Shown here: positions 44,998-53,325 of the stretch, piece by piece
Layout: every line of letters starts with the position of its first letter
How positions within the stretch are numbered: position 1 is the stretch's first letter
Assembly (NCBI RefSeq): GCF_017993425.1
Contig: NZ_JAGOMQ010000010.1
Location: 1-64,000, forward strand
Source of the DNA: Amaricoccus sp.
GTDB lineage: Bacteria > Pseudomonadota > Alphaproteobacteria > Rhodobacterales > Rhodobacteraceae
Direction of reading: 5' to 3'
Length of the DNA: 64,000 nt
Translations under genes and position numbers: made by a program
Notes under the pieces: model-generated
What the model saw: the letters and a program-made list of their open reading frames with translations, nothing else
The model's database searches: none
Told to the model about the DNA's origin: nothing

Positions 44998-45906
44998 TCA
45001 CTCGCCGGGCGGGCGCAGGCCGCCGCAGGGGTCGGCCCTGTCGGGGGGCGGCGGGGCGAGGAGCACGGCGTCGAAGCCCTCGCCCTCGGCGCCGGGGGCG
45101 CCCGCGGGCGCGTCCTCGAACTGGCCGAGGGCGACGATCCGCGCCTCGGGCTCGGCGAGGGCGATCAGCGGCGGCGCGCCGTGCAGCTTGTCGGCCTGGG
45201 CGTTGCCGGCGATCACCACCACCTGCCCGTCGCCGGTCATGATCCGCGCCCAGAGCGTCGCGTCGGCGATGCCGGCGTCGCGGAAGCGCCCGGCCTCGAC
45301 CATGCCCGCCAGCGCCCCGGGCGCGACGGCGCCGCACTGCGCGGCCTGCGCGGCCGCCTCGCGGGCCGCCTGCTCCTGCGGATCGAGCGGCCGGTCGAGG
45401 CCGTAGACCGCGGCGTCGCTCCCGAAGGCCTCCGCCGCTCCCTCGGCGGCGGCCTCGGCCACCGCGGCCGCCGGCTGCGCGGCGCCGAAGACCCGCGCCC
45501 CGGGCGCGGCGTCCATGATCCGGACCAGCGGCTCGACATCCGGCGAGCCGGCGGCGGACCAGCCCAGCGCCTGCGCCAGCGCCGCGTGGTCGCCGCCAGC
45601 CTCGCGCGCCGCGTTGAGCCCGGCCTCGCGGTCCTGCGGGATGGTCTCGAACACGATCGCCGCCGGGGCGAGGGCGCGGACGATCTCCTCCTGGCGGCGG
45701 CGATGCTCCGGGTTGTCGCGGATCTCGCCGAGGATGACGACGTCCGCCGCGCGCGCCGCGTCGAGAAAGCCCGCCAGCCCCGGATCGTCCGCCGCCCGAC
45801 CCCCGACCGGAACCGAGGCGCAGAGCGCCAGAGCAACAATGGCGGACCGGACGGCCCTCCGGCGCCGGCCCGCCACGGTCCCGAAGCCACGCGACGCCTC
45901 ACTCAC
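44998..45906 (-). CDS. ChaN-family haem-binding-like protein, exported
   Basis: 302 residues from GTG 45906. After a basic start (GRRRRAVRSAIVALALCASV) there is a signal peptide, with cleavage likely after GRA. The domain begins FLDAARAADVVILGEIRDNPEH, the ChaN family marker, and continues AIVFETIPQDREAGL and VVVIAGNAQADKLHG. In Campylobacter ChaN is a haem-binding iron-regulated lipoprotein; in most bacteria the role is unproven. The Cys in LALC is not a good lipobox. The frame is open to a GTG at 45966, so the start is uncertain. It is in an operon with the flavoprotein. Confidence 0.8.
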   Translation of the reverse strand: MSEASRGFGTVAGRRRRAVRSAIVALALCASVPVGGRAADDPGLAGFLDAARAADVVILGEIRDNPEHRRRQEEIVRALAPAAIVFETIPQDREAGLNAAREAGGDHAALAQALGWSAAGSPDVEPLVRIMDAAPGARVFGAAQPAAAVAEAAAEGAAEAFGSDAAVYGLDRPLDPQEQAAREAAAQAAQCGAVAPGALAGMVEAGRFRDAGIADATLWARIMTGDGQVVVIAGNAQADKLHGAPPLIALAEPEARIVALGQFEDAPAGAPGAEGEGFDAVLLAPPPPDRADPCGGLRPPGE

Positions 45907-46025
45907 CGGAAGACCCCGCCCGGCCGGACATCGCTGGAGCTCGCATGGCCTCGCCGCCCTCCCCACCGCTCGCGGGGCGGGACTATGCCACGCCGGCGCG
46001 GCCGGGTCACCTCACCGAAGGCGCC

Positions 46026-46907
46026 TCACGCCACCACGAGCGCCTCCGCGGCGGCGCCGGTGGCGCATTCCAGACGGCGGCGCAGCTTCAGCAGCGCCTG
46101 CGCCTCGAGCTGCCGGATGCGCTCCTTGGAAAGCCCGAGCTGCTGGCCGAGGCTCTCCAGCGTGCGCGGCTCGTCGCGGAGCTTCCGCTCGACGATGATC
46201 ATCCGCTCGCGGGCGTTGAGCGCGCCCATCGCCTCGGCGAGCCAGGCGCGGGCGCGGGCGATGTCGGCGTTGCGCGCAACCGTCTCGGCCGCCTGGGGCG
46301 CGTCGTCCTCCAGCGTCTCCACCCATTCCCGGCCCTCGTCGCCGGCCTGCTGGGCGTTCAGCGAGAAGTCGGCGCCGGCGAGGCGGGCGTCCATCATCTC
46401 GACGTCGCGCAGCGGCACGCCGATCTCCTCGGCGATCATCTCGCGCAGCCGCGGCCCGTCCACCACCTCGCCATGCGCGAAGGCCTCGCGCTCGATGCGC
46501 GCCCGCACCCGGCGCAGGTTGAAGAACAGCGCCTTCTGCGACGAGGTCGAGCCGGTGCGCACCAGCGACCAGTTGCGCATGACGTAGTCCTGGATCGACG
46601 CCTTGATCCACCAGACCGCGTAGGTCGAGAACCGCACCCCGCGGTCGGGGTCGAACTTCTCCGCCGCCTTCATCAGCCCGACGCCGGCCTCCTGCACCAG
46701 GTCCGGCATCGGGGCGCCGTAGCGGCGATAGCGCGCGGCCATCGAGACGGCGAGGCGCATGTAGGCGTTCACCAGCCGATGCAGCGCGGGCTCGTCGCCG
46801 TGGTCGCGCCAGGCGCGGGCGAGGCGCAGCTCGGTCTCGGCGTCGAGCATCTCCGCGCCCATGGCGCGCCGCGTCATGCTTCGAATCCCGGCGTCGTCGA
46901 AAGCCAT
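46026..46907 (-). CDS. rpoH2: RNA polymerase sigma factor RpoH, RpoH-II type
   Basis: 293 residues. The region 2.2-2.4 block is KFDPDRGVRFSTYAVWWIKA then SIQDYVMRNWSLVRTGSTSS, followed by the RpoH box QKALFFNLRR (about 135-144). Region 4 has LNARERMIIVERKL and ESLGQQLGLSKERIRQLEA. The text RAMGAEMLDAETELRLARAWRD near the start and ADFSLNAQQAGDEGREWVETLEDD later (here in parts) match the RpoH-II class of Rhodobacter, which responds to singlet oxygen and other stress, rather than classical RpoH-I. Starts at ATG 46907 with GGGAGGGAATG-like sequence GAGGGCAGGGA upstream. Divergent from comM. Confidence 0.93.
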   Translation of the reverse strand: MAFDDAGIRSMTRRAMGAEMLDAETELRLARAWRDHGDEPALHRLVNAYMRLAVSMAARYRRYGAPMPDLVQEAGVGLMKAAEKFDPDRGVRFSTYAVWWIKASIQDYVMRNWSLVRTGSTSSQKALFFNLRRVRARIEREAFAHGEVVDGPRLREMIAEEIGVPLRDVEMMDARLAGADFSLNAQQAGDEGREWVETLEDDAPQAAETVARNADIARARAWLAEAMGALNARERMIIVERKLRDEPRTLESLGQQLGLSKERIRQLEAQALLKLRRRLECATGAAAEALVVA

Positions 46908-47098
46908 TCCCTGCCCTCCTCCGAGCGGGGCCGCATCCGCCCCGGCGTCTGGCCGTCGGGGCGTGCCGATGCCGGCCCCGACCTCGGCGCAGGGAGGTAA
47001 CGCCGATCCGGCCGCTTCGTTCCGGGGGGTTCCGCGCCGGCGTTAACCGGCCGCTAACGGCGACGCGCCAAGCCTCCGGCGAACCCAGCGAGGGACGG

Positions 47099-48601
47099 AT
47101 GGTCGCGCGCGCCTACACGGTGGCATTCCAGGGCGTCGAGGCCCGGCTCGTCGAGGTGCAGTGCGCCATCTCCGCCGGCCTGCCCGCCTTCAACCTCGTC
47201 GGCCTGCCGGACAAGGCGGTGACCGAGGCCAAGGAGCGGGTGCGCGCCGCGATGACCGCCATGGGGCTGGCGCTGCCGGCCAAGCGCATCACCGTCAACC
47301 TCTCGCCGGCCGACCTGCCGAAGGAGGGCTCGCATTTCGACCTGCCCATCGCGCTCGCAGTGCTCGCGGCGATGGAGGTGGTGCCGCGGGACGCGATCGA
47401 GGCCAACGTGGCGCTGGGCGAGCTGTCGCTCGACGGGTCGCTGGTGCCGGTGATCGGGGCGCTGCCGGCGGCGGTGGCGGCGGCGGAGGCGGAGTGCGGG
47501 CTGGTGTGCCCGGCCTCCTGCGGGCCGGAGGCGGCCTGGGTCGGCGCGGTGCAGGTGATCGGGTCGAAGTCGCTCCTCGGGCTCGTCAACCACTTCACCG
47601 GGCGCGCCGCACTCGCGCCGGCGCAGCCGGGCCTCGCGCCCCCCGGGGCCGCCCCGCGCGACCTCGCCGACGTCAAGGGCCAGGAGAAGGCCAAGCGGGC
47701 GCTGGAGATCGCCGCGGCGGGGCGGCACCACCTGCTGCTGGTCGGACCGCCGGGCTCGGGCAAGTCGATGCTCGCGGCGCGGATGCCGGGCATCCTGCCG
47801 CCGCTGGAGCCGACCGAGGCGCTGGAGACCTCGATGATCCATTCGCTGGCCGGGCTGCTCGCCGAGGGCGGCATCTCGCGCGAGCGGCCGTTCCGCACCC
47901 CGCACCACACCGCCTCGATGGCGGCGATCGTCGGCGGCGGCAAGGGCGCGAAGCCGGGCGAGATCAGCCTCGCCCATCACGGCGTGCTCTTCCTCGACGA
48001 GCTGCCCGAGTTTCCGCGCGCGGTGCTGGAGACCCTGCGCCAGCCGATCGAGACCGGCGACGTGGTGGTGGCCCGCGCCAACGCCCATGTGCGCTATCCC
48101 TGCCGGTTCATGCTGGTTGCCGCCGCCAATCCCTGCCGCTGCGGGCACCTCGCCGACGCGAGCCGGGCCTGCGCGAAGTCGCCGGATTGCGGGGTGGACT
48201 ATCTCGGGCGCATCTCCGGGCCGCTGATGGACCGCTTCGACCTGCGGGTCGAGGCGCCGCAGGTGGCGGTCGAGGACCTCGCCGAGGCGGGGCCGGGCGA
48301 GCCGAGCGCCGCGGTGGCGGCCCGGGTGGCGCGAGCCCGGGCGACGCAGCGCGACCGCTACGCGGACATGCCCGGCGTCTCGGTCAACGCCGACGCCGAG
48401 GGCGACCTGCTCGAGGCGGTGGCCGAGACGACGGACGAGGCGAAGCGGCTCCTCGCCGACGTGGCGCGCAAGTTCGGCCTCTCGGCGCGCGGCTACCACC
48501 GGGTGATCCGGGTGGCGCGGACGATCGCCGACCTTGAGGAATCGGGCCCGGTGGAGCGCCGGCACGTCGCGGAGGCCGTAGGCTACCGGCTCGCGTTCTG
48601 A
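47099..48601 (+). CDS. comM: YifB/ComM family Mg chelatase-like AAA+ ATPase
   Basis: 500 residues. The N-terminal domain (AFNLVGLPDKAVTEAKERVRAA, given as FNLVGLPDKAVTEAKERV) is followed by the AAA+ core. Walker A LLVGPPGSGKSMLAARMPG is at about 215-233, Walker B GVLFLDELPEFPR at about 295-307, and sensor VAAANPCRCG at about 340-349; the C-terminal ComM domain has SARGYHRVIRVARTIADLE. ComM drives branch migration during natural transformation in some bacteria; in others the role is unclear. ATG 47099 is preceded by GAGGGACG. It is divergent from rpoH2. Confidence 0.94.
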   Translation: MVARAYTVAFQGVEARLVEVQCAISAGLPAFNLVGLPDKAVTEAKERVRAAMTAMGLALPAKRITVNLSPADLPKEGSHFDLPIALAVLAAMEVVPRDAIEANVALGELSLDGSLVPVIGALPAAVAAAEAECGLVCPASCGPEAAWVGAVQVIGSKSLLGLVNHFTGRAALAPAQPGLAPPGAAPRDLADVKGQEKAKRALEIAAAGRHHLLLVGPPGSGKSMLAARMPGILPPLEPTEALETSMIHSLAGLLAEGGISRERPFRTPHHTASMAAIVGGGKGAKPGEISLAHHGVLFLDELPEFPRAVLETLRQPIETGDVVVARANAHVRYPCRFMLVAAANPCRCGHLADASRACAKSPDCGVDYLGRISGPLMDRFDLRVEAPQVAVEDLAEAGPGEPSAAVAARVARARATQRDRYADMPGVSVNADAEGDLLEAVAETTDEAKRLLADVARKFGLSARGYHRVIRVARTIADLEESGPVERRHVAEAVGYRLAF

Positions 48602-48686
48602 CCGCCGACGGCGGCGGCGGACGGGGGCGCCGCGCCGGCGTCGCACATGCTTCCCCGTCGAGCCCGCGGCGCCGTCTCCTTGCGAC

Positions 48687-49580
48687 TCACGGCGCAAGGG
48701 TGGCGGCGACGAAGGCGGCGGCGCGATCGAGGGCCTGGTCGGCCTCGGGCAAGAAGCCCTGATACATCTGCCAGACATGCGGCGCCCGCGCCCATTCGTC
48801 GTGGACGACGGCGACGCCGTCGGCCGCGAGCCGGGCCGCCAGGGCGCGGGCGTCGTCGCGCAGGACCTCGGCACGGCTGGACTGGACGAAGGCGGGCGGG
48901 CCGCCGGCGAAACGGCCAAAGACCGGCGAGGCGCGCGGGTCGCGCGGATCGGCGGGGCCGAGGTAGAGGTCACGGATCTCGGCGAAGCGCCGGACGGGGA
49001 TCAGCGCGTCGCGGCGGGCGAGAGCGCCGAGGCTCGCGGCGGTCTGGGTCAGGTCGGCCCAGGGGCTGAAGGCGAGCATTGCGCCGGGGAGGGGCGCGCC
49101 CTCGGCGAGGAGGCGGTGCAGAAGGGCGAAGGCGAGGCCGCCGCCGGCGCTGTCACCGCCGAGCGCGACCCGGTGCGGGGGCACGCCCTCGGCGAGGAGC
49201 GCCGCCCAGGCGGCGGCCGCGTCGTCGAGCGCCGCCGGGAAGGGGTGCTCGGGGGCAAGCCGGTAGTCCGGGAGGACGGCCGCGGCGCCCACCGCCCGCG
49301 CGAGGCGCGCGGCCATCGCGGCATGGGTGCGCGGCGAGCCGATGCAGTAGGCCCCGCCATGGAGCCAGAGCAGCACCGGCCCGCCCTCCGGCCCGTCGAG
49401 GCGCAGGGCGGGAACGCCGCCGAGCGGCGCGTCCCGGAGCACGGCGCCCGGCGGCAGCGGGAACCGCGCCGCCTCGCGCTCCATGCGGGCGCGGCCGCGG
49501 GGAAAGTCGGTCTCGCGGGCGAGGTAGGGCTTCTCGCGCAACCGCAGGACGAGGTCGACGGCGAGGAGCCGCAGGCTCAT
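48687..49580 (-). CDS. Alpha/beta hydrolase of the HSL/acetyl-esterase family
   Basis: 297 residues. The oxyanion-hole motif HGGAYCIGS (about 75-83), nucleophile elbow [15 protein letters not shown] (about 143-157, Ser within GDSAGG), catalytic Asp region in [11 protein letters not shown] and His in [13 protein letters not shown] are visible. The family hydrolyses short-chain acyl esters. The substrate is unknown. The ATG at 49580 overlaps the gshB stop by four bases (ATGA), so it is translated with gshB. No signal peptide. Confidence 0.88.
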   Translation of the reverse strand: MSLRLLAVDLVLRLREKPYLARETDFPRGRARMEREAARFPLPPGAVLRDAPLGGVPALRLDGPEGGPVLLWLHGGAYCIGSPRTHAAMAARLARAVGAAAVLPDYRLAPEHPFPAALDDAAAAWAALLAEGVPPHRVALGGDSAGGGLAFALLHRLLAEGAPLPGAMLAFSPWADLTQTAASLGALARRDALIPVRRFAEIRDLYLGPADPRDPRASPVFGRFAGGPPAFVQSSRAEVLRDDARALAARLAADGVAVVHDEWARAPHVWQMYQGFLPEADQALDRAAAFVAATLAP

Positions 49581-50521
49581 CCCCGGCGCCGGCGCTCGAT
49601 CGCCTCCCAGATCAGCGCGGCGGCGTTGGTCCCGTCGAAGCGCTCGAGCTCCTGGAGGCCGGTGGGCGAGGTCACGTTGATCTCGGTCAGCCAGTCGCCG
49701 ATCACGTCGATGCCGACGAAGACCTGCCCCTTCTCGCGCAGGAGCGGCCCGATGCGCGCGCAGATCTCGCGGTCGCGCTCCGTCAGGCCGACGGCGACCG
49801 GGGTGCCGCCGGCATGCATGTTGGAGCGGGTCTCGCCTTCGGCCGGCATGCGGTTGATCGCCCCGACCGGCTCGCCGTCGACGAGGATCACCCGCTTGTC
49901 GCCGGCCGAGACGGCCGGCAGGAACTTCTGCGCGATCAGCGGCTCGCGGTTGATGCCGGCGAACACCTCCCAGAGCGCGGTGAAGTTGCGGTCGTTGGGG
50001 TCGAGCCGGAACACCCCGGCCCCGCCGTTGCCGTAGAGCGGCTTCAGGATGATGTCGCCGTGCCGTTCCTTGAACGCCTTGAGGGTGGCGAGGTCGCGGG
50101 CGATCGTCGTGGGCGGCGTCAGGTCGGGGAAGCGCAGGACGAGGAGCTTCTCGGGGAAGTTCCGCACCCAGAACGGATCGTTGACCACCAGCGTGCCCGG
50201 CGCGAGCAGGTCGAGCAGGTGGGTGGTCGTGATGTAGCCCATGTCGAACGGCGGGTCCTGGCGCAACCACACCACGTCGAAGGCGCCGAGGTCGACCACC
50301 GTCTCCTCGCCGAGCGTGCAGTGGTCGCCCCTGACCCGCCGCACCTCCACCGGCCAGCCGCGCGCGGTCACCCGCCCGTCGTCGAGGGCCAGCCGGTCGG
50401 GAGTGTAGTAGAACAGCCGGTGCCCGCGCGCCTGCGCCTCCTCCATCAGGCGGAAGGTCGAATCGGCGGCGATGTTGATCGCCTGGATCGGGTCCATCTG
50501 GACGGCGACGTTCAACCCCAT
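49577..50521 (-). CDS. gshB: Glutathione synthetase
   Basis: 314 residues. GshB joins gamma-glutamylcysteine with glycine using ATP. The N-terminal pre-ATP domain has [20 protein letters not shown] and [20 protein letters not shown]. The ATP-grasp domain has [18 protein letters not shown] (Gly-rich loop, about 155-172) and [21 protein letters not shown] (given in part). ATG 50521 is the family start; an in-frame extension upstream to 50632 is not protein-like. It lies downstream of yraN and overlaps the next hydrolase gene. Glutathione is the cofactor of GFA-type enzymes, but no direct link to the GFA gene at 10.9 kb is shown. Confidence 0.95.
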   Translation of the reverse strand: MGLNVAVQMDPIQAINIAADSTFRLMEEAQARGHRLFYYTPDRLALDDGRVTARGWPVEVRRVRGDHCTLGEETVVDLGAFDVVWLRQDPPFDMGYITTTHLLDLLAPGTLVVNDPFWVRNFPEKLLVLRFPDLTPPTTIARDLATLKAFKERHGDIILKPLYGNGGAGVFRLDPNDRNFTALWEVFAGINREPLIAQKFLPAVSAGDKRVILVDGEPVGAINRMPAEGETRSNMHAGGTPVAVGLTERDREICARIGPLLREKGQVFVGIDVIGDWLTEINVTSPTGLQELERFDGTNAAALIWEAIERRRRG

Positions 50522-50746
50522 GGGCGCGCTCCGCTTGTGACGGCGGCAGTCATGGCCGACCCGCCCCGCCGGCGCAAGCCGCCCCGCAGCCGGGCGTCGT
50601 CCGGCCGCCGGGGCGGGGAGACGGCGCCGCAAGCGGAACGGTCGAGCGCGCCGCGGGCGGCACGGCGCAACCCGCGCGACCTCGACGCGGCGCCCGGGTC
50701 CGCCCGGCGGCCGCGGCCCCTGGCCGCGGACGGCGGGGGGAGGCGG

Positions 50747-51097
50747 CTACCAGCCGTCGAAGGAGCGGGCGTTCTCGATGCGCTCGAGCCGGCCGGCGCC
50801 GTCGACCAGCGCGAGGTCGAAGCGGCAGGGCAGGCTGCCGTCGGTGCGCTCGGCGAGATAGCGGCTCGCCGCCGCGCCGATGCGCGCCCATTGCCGCTCG
50901 CTGACCGCGTAGGCGCCATGGGCGCGCCGCGCCTTCACCTCGACGAAGACGATCTCGCCGGGAAGCTCGACCACGAGGTCGAGCTCGCCCTCGGGACAGC
51001 GCCAGCGCGCGGCGCGGACGCGGCCGCCCTCCGCGGCGTAGCGCCGGGCGGCGGCCTCCTCGGCGGCGATTCCGGTGTGGTGACGTTGCGCGCGCAT
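50747..51097 (-). CDS. yraN: UPF0102 protein YraN
   Basis: 116 residues, a predicted endonuclease-like protein of unknown role. The family motif GELDLVVELPGEIVFVEVKA (Glu, Asp and Lys of a restriction-endonuclease-like core) is at about 37-57, preceded by AAEEAAARRYAAEGG and followed by LPCRFDLALVDG. In many bacteria it lies between rsmI and gshB or dolP; here gshB follows 225 bp later but rsmI is missing, with an SDR gene in its place. ATG 51097. Confidence 0.9.
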   Translation of the reverse strand: MRAQRHHTGIAAEEAAARRYAAEGGRVRAARWRCPEGELDLVVELPGEIVFVEVKARRAHGAYAVSERQWARIGAAASRYLAERTDGSLPCRFDLALVDGAGRLERIENARSFDGW

Positions 51098-51140
51098 GGA
51101 ACAAAACTAGCACGCGAGGGGAGGGAGGGGAAGGGCTCCG

Positions 51141-51956
51141 TCAGACGCCGAGGCCGCCGGCGACCGGGACGCCGACGCCGGTGACGTAGGCCGCGGCGTC
51201 GGAGGCGAGGAAGGCGACCGTCTCGGCGACGTCGCCGGGCGCGCCGAAGCGGCCGATCGGGGTCTGCGCCAGCATGAAGGCCTGGAGCTCGGCCTCGCCG
51301 GGGAAGAGGCCCATCTCGATCAGGCGGCGCGCCGAGCCGGCGCTGAGCGCGGTGTCGACGATCCCGGGATGGACGCAGTTCACCCGCACCCCGTAGCCGA
51401 GGCGGCCGGCCTCGACCGCGCCGACCTTGGTCAGGCGCTCCACCCCGGCCTTGGTGGCGGCGTAGGGCCCGGTGGCCGGGAAGGCGGTGTGCGCCGCCGT
51501 GGAGGAGACATTGACGACCGCGCCGCCGCGCCCCGCCGCGCCGCCCGGGCGCATGGCGCGGAAGGCGGTCTTCATGCCGAGGAGCACGCCGGTCAGGTTG
51601 ACGTCGCACAGGCGGCGAAACGCCGCGGCGTCGGCGTCGGCGATCAGCGTGGTGATCTCGATCCCGGCGTTGTTGACGACGACGTCGAGCCGGCCGCCGT
51701 CCTCGATCGCGCAGGCGACGGCCTCGGTCCAGGACGGCTCGTCGCTGACGTCGAGCGGCGTGAACCGGGCGGCGAGGCCGCGGGCCGTCAGCGCCTCGGC
51801 GGCGGCGCGGCCCTCGGGGATCAGGATGTCGCCGAGGACGACGCGAGCGCCGGCCTCGGCGAAGCGGGCGGCGATGGCGAGGCCGATGCCGCGCGCGGCC
51901 CCGGTGACGAGGATCGTGCGGCCATCGAAGGCGGCGGAGGCGAGGTCGAGCGGCAT
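51141..51956 (-). CDS. SDR-family oxidoreductase
   Basis: 271 residues, classical short-chain dehydrogenase. Cofactor site ILVTGAARGIGLAIAARF (about 15-32; an Asp follows in VVLGDIL, which favours NAD over NADP), NNAG (about 92), catalytic Ser in VNVSSTAAH, and Tyr/Lys in YAATKAG. The C-terminal VAGGLGV is usual for the family. The substrate cannot be read. ATG 51956 begins MPLDLASAAFDGRTILVTGAARG; no ribosome site is strong. It is transcribed toward yraN, 43 bp away. Confidence 0.88.
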   Translation of the reverse strand: MPLDLASAAFDGRTILVTGAARGIGLAIAARFAEAGARVVLGDILIPEGRAAAEALTARGLAARFTPLDVSDEPSWTEAVACAIEDGGRLDVVVNNAGIEITTLIADADAAAFRRLCDVNLTGVLLGMKTAFRAMRPGGAAGRGGAVVNVSSTAAHTAFPATGPYAATKAGVERLTKVGAVEAGRLGYGVRVNCVHPGIVDTALSAGSARRLIEMGLFPGEAELQAFMLAQTPIGRFGAPGDVAETVAFLASDAAAYVTGVGVPVAGGLGV

Positions 51957-52225
51957 GGGCGGTCTCCCGGGGGCGAGGGCGCCGGACGGCGCGCGGGGGG
52001 CGCGCGCCGTCGCGGCGAAGGCGTGGGCAGCAGAGGTAGGGAAGCGTTAAGGGGCCGGGGTTAACGAAGTCCGACCGTGCGCCCGGATCGACGTTTCGGC
52101 AACGGCGCCGGCGGGACGGCCGATCGCGTGGCGCCGCCGCCGGCATGGGGGGCGCGGCAGGTCAGTGAAATCTTCACCGTCCCCGCGCCGGGCGCCCCGG
52201 CGTCGCCGGCGCGGGGCCCTGCGCC

Positions 52226-52987
52226 TCAATACTTCGGCAACACCCCGGAGGGGACGATCATGCCGCGGGCCGTGGCGAGCGCCACCGCGTGGGTGACGTT
52301 GGCGGCGCCCAGCTTGTGGCGGGCGCTGTCGATATAGGCGCGCAGCGTGTTCTCCGAGATCTGCAGCGCGTCGGCGACCCGGGCGCGGCTCTCGCCGAGG
52401 CCGAGGCGGGAGAGCACCTCGCGCTCGCGGGGGGAGAGGTCGGTGGTCGGGGCCTCGACCTCGTTGTTGAGGATGCGCTTGGTGTGCTGGTGGACGAGGT
52501 GCGAGGCGAGCAGGAGCTCCTTGGCGTGGTCGCGGGTGTAGACCGCCCATTGCGGGTCGGTGGCGCGGTGGTTGACGGTGAAGATCGCGAACTCGCCCTT
52601 CGGACCCCAGATCGGGATCGACCAGCCCTGGTTGCCGAGCCCCGCCGCCTGCGACTCACGCATCATCTGGCGGGCGTGCGGGCTCGACCAGTCGAGCGTC
52701 TTCCAGTCGATGGGATGGAATCGCTTGACCGCCCCGAGCAGCACCGGATCGATCGCCTGGTAATCGTTTTCGATGTAGTGGCGGACCCAGTCGAGCGGGT
52801 AGGTGAATGCTCCGACCTGCTCGCCCCTGATGTTCGCGGTGTGATAGATGACGTGATCTACGCCGAGGACATCCCGGAGCTCGTGGATCCAGACATGAAG
52901 CTCCTCAATGGACTTCGTGCTCGACAAGCGTTCCAGTACGGCTTCTAGCTCTGCCCGTGCCAAGTTCGCCCGATCCTGCAGCGTCAA
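52226..52987 (-). CDS. LuxR-family autoinducer-binding transcription factor
   Basis: 253 residues if started at TTG 52987. The N-terminal autoinducer-binding domain (about 25-165) has the conserved WVRHYIENDYQAIDPV (Trp, Tyr, Asp and Pro of the ligand pocket) and GLGNQGWSIPIWGPKGEF. The C-terminal LuxR HTH (about 185-245) reads LSPREREVLSRLGLGESRARV then ADALQISENTLRAYIDSARHKLG (both shortened). It is the likely receptor for the signal made by LuxI at 30.4 kb, but it lies 21 kb away. The start overlaps a 71-residue upstream gene by 83 bp; a later TTG at 52963 is an alternative. The start is therefore uncertain. Confidence 0.85.
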   Translation of the reverse strand: MTLQDRANLARAELEAVLERLSSTKSIEELHVWIHELRDVLGVDHVIYHTANIRGEQVGAFTYPLDWVRHYIENDYQAIDPVLLGAVKRFHPIDWKTLDWSSPHARQMMRESQAAGLGNQGWSIPIWGPKGEFAIFTVNHRATDPQWAVYTRDHAKELLLASHLVHQHTKRILNNEVEAPTTDLSPREREVLSRLGLGESRARVADALQISENTLRAYIDSARHKLGAANVTHAVALATARGMIVPSGVLPKY

Positions 52988-53120
52988 GTTTGGCGCCGAT
53001 CTCGCGGGCGGCGACGAAGATCGCGTCGTCCAGCTGCTCCGCCAGCTCCGGCATGCCGTTCTTCTCGGAAAACTGCCGGATGTCCCTCAGAATATCAATG
53101 ACCCAGTCGGATTTCGTCAT
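52905..53120 (-). CDS. Small conserved protein upstream of luxR
   Basis: 71 residues. The first 45 residues (MTKSDWVIDILRDIRQFSEK then NGMPELAEQLDDAIFVAAREIG) read as a compact helical protein; I recall similar short ORFs preceding luxR-type genes in Rhodobacteraceae. The last 20 residues are low-complexity (SGELGTGRARSRTG) and run over the start of luxR, so the real stop may make a shorter product meaningful only in its first part. ATG 53120. It probably shares a promoter and transcript with luxR. No function known. Confidence 0.7.
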   Translation of the reverse strand: MTKSDWVIDILRDIRQFSEKNGMPELAEQLDDAIFVAAREIGAKLDAAGSGELGTGRARSRTGTLVEHEVH

Positions 53121-53197
53121 GGCTGCCTCGGTGTCAATGAATTCCGGATGAACGTCGATAGCACGGGGCCCGAAAGCGTTAAACTCACCAATATTGA

Positions 53198-53217
53198 CCC
53201 CCCAGAAACTGCGGGGG
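53198..53217. promoter_or_regulatory. Candidate LuxR-type operator
   Basis: CCCCCCAG-AAA-CTG-C-GGGGG is an imperfect palindrome with centre AAA: CCCCC and GGGGG arms, with CAG/CTG next to the centre. It lies 78 bp upstream of the 71-residue gene and the luxR gene, in the right place for autoregulation. The length and dyad symmetry are those of lux boxes, but the sequence is not a known consensus. Confidence 0.35.
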
Positions 53218-53268
53218 CGGTCCAGGCCAAATCCTTGATTTCCTTAACCTCGCGTCAACGGAAAAGAG

Positions 53269-53294
53269 AAAACGCCCCGGAATCGGGGCGTTTT
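53269..53294 (-). terminator. Rho-independent terminator of ccr
   Basis: An 11-bp perfect stem AAAACGCCCCG (53269-53279) and CGGGGCGTTTT (53284-53294) with loop GAAT lies 31 bp past the ccr stop. On the minus strand the stem is followed by TTTTCTCTTTTCC, a good T-tract. Its arms end in A/T, so it may also work on the plus strand. Confidence 0.85.
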
Positions 53295-53325
53295 CGGGTC
53301 GTCTCGGCGAGGTCGCGGGAGGGGG

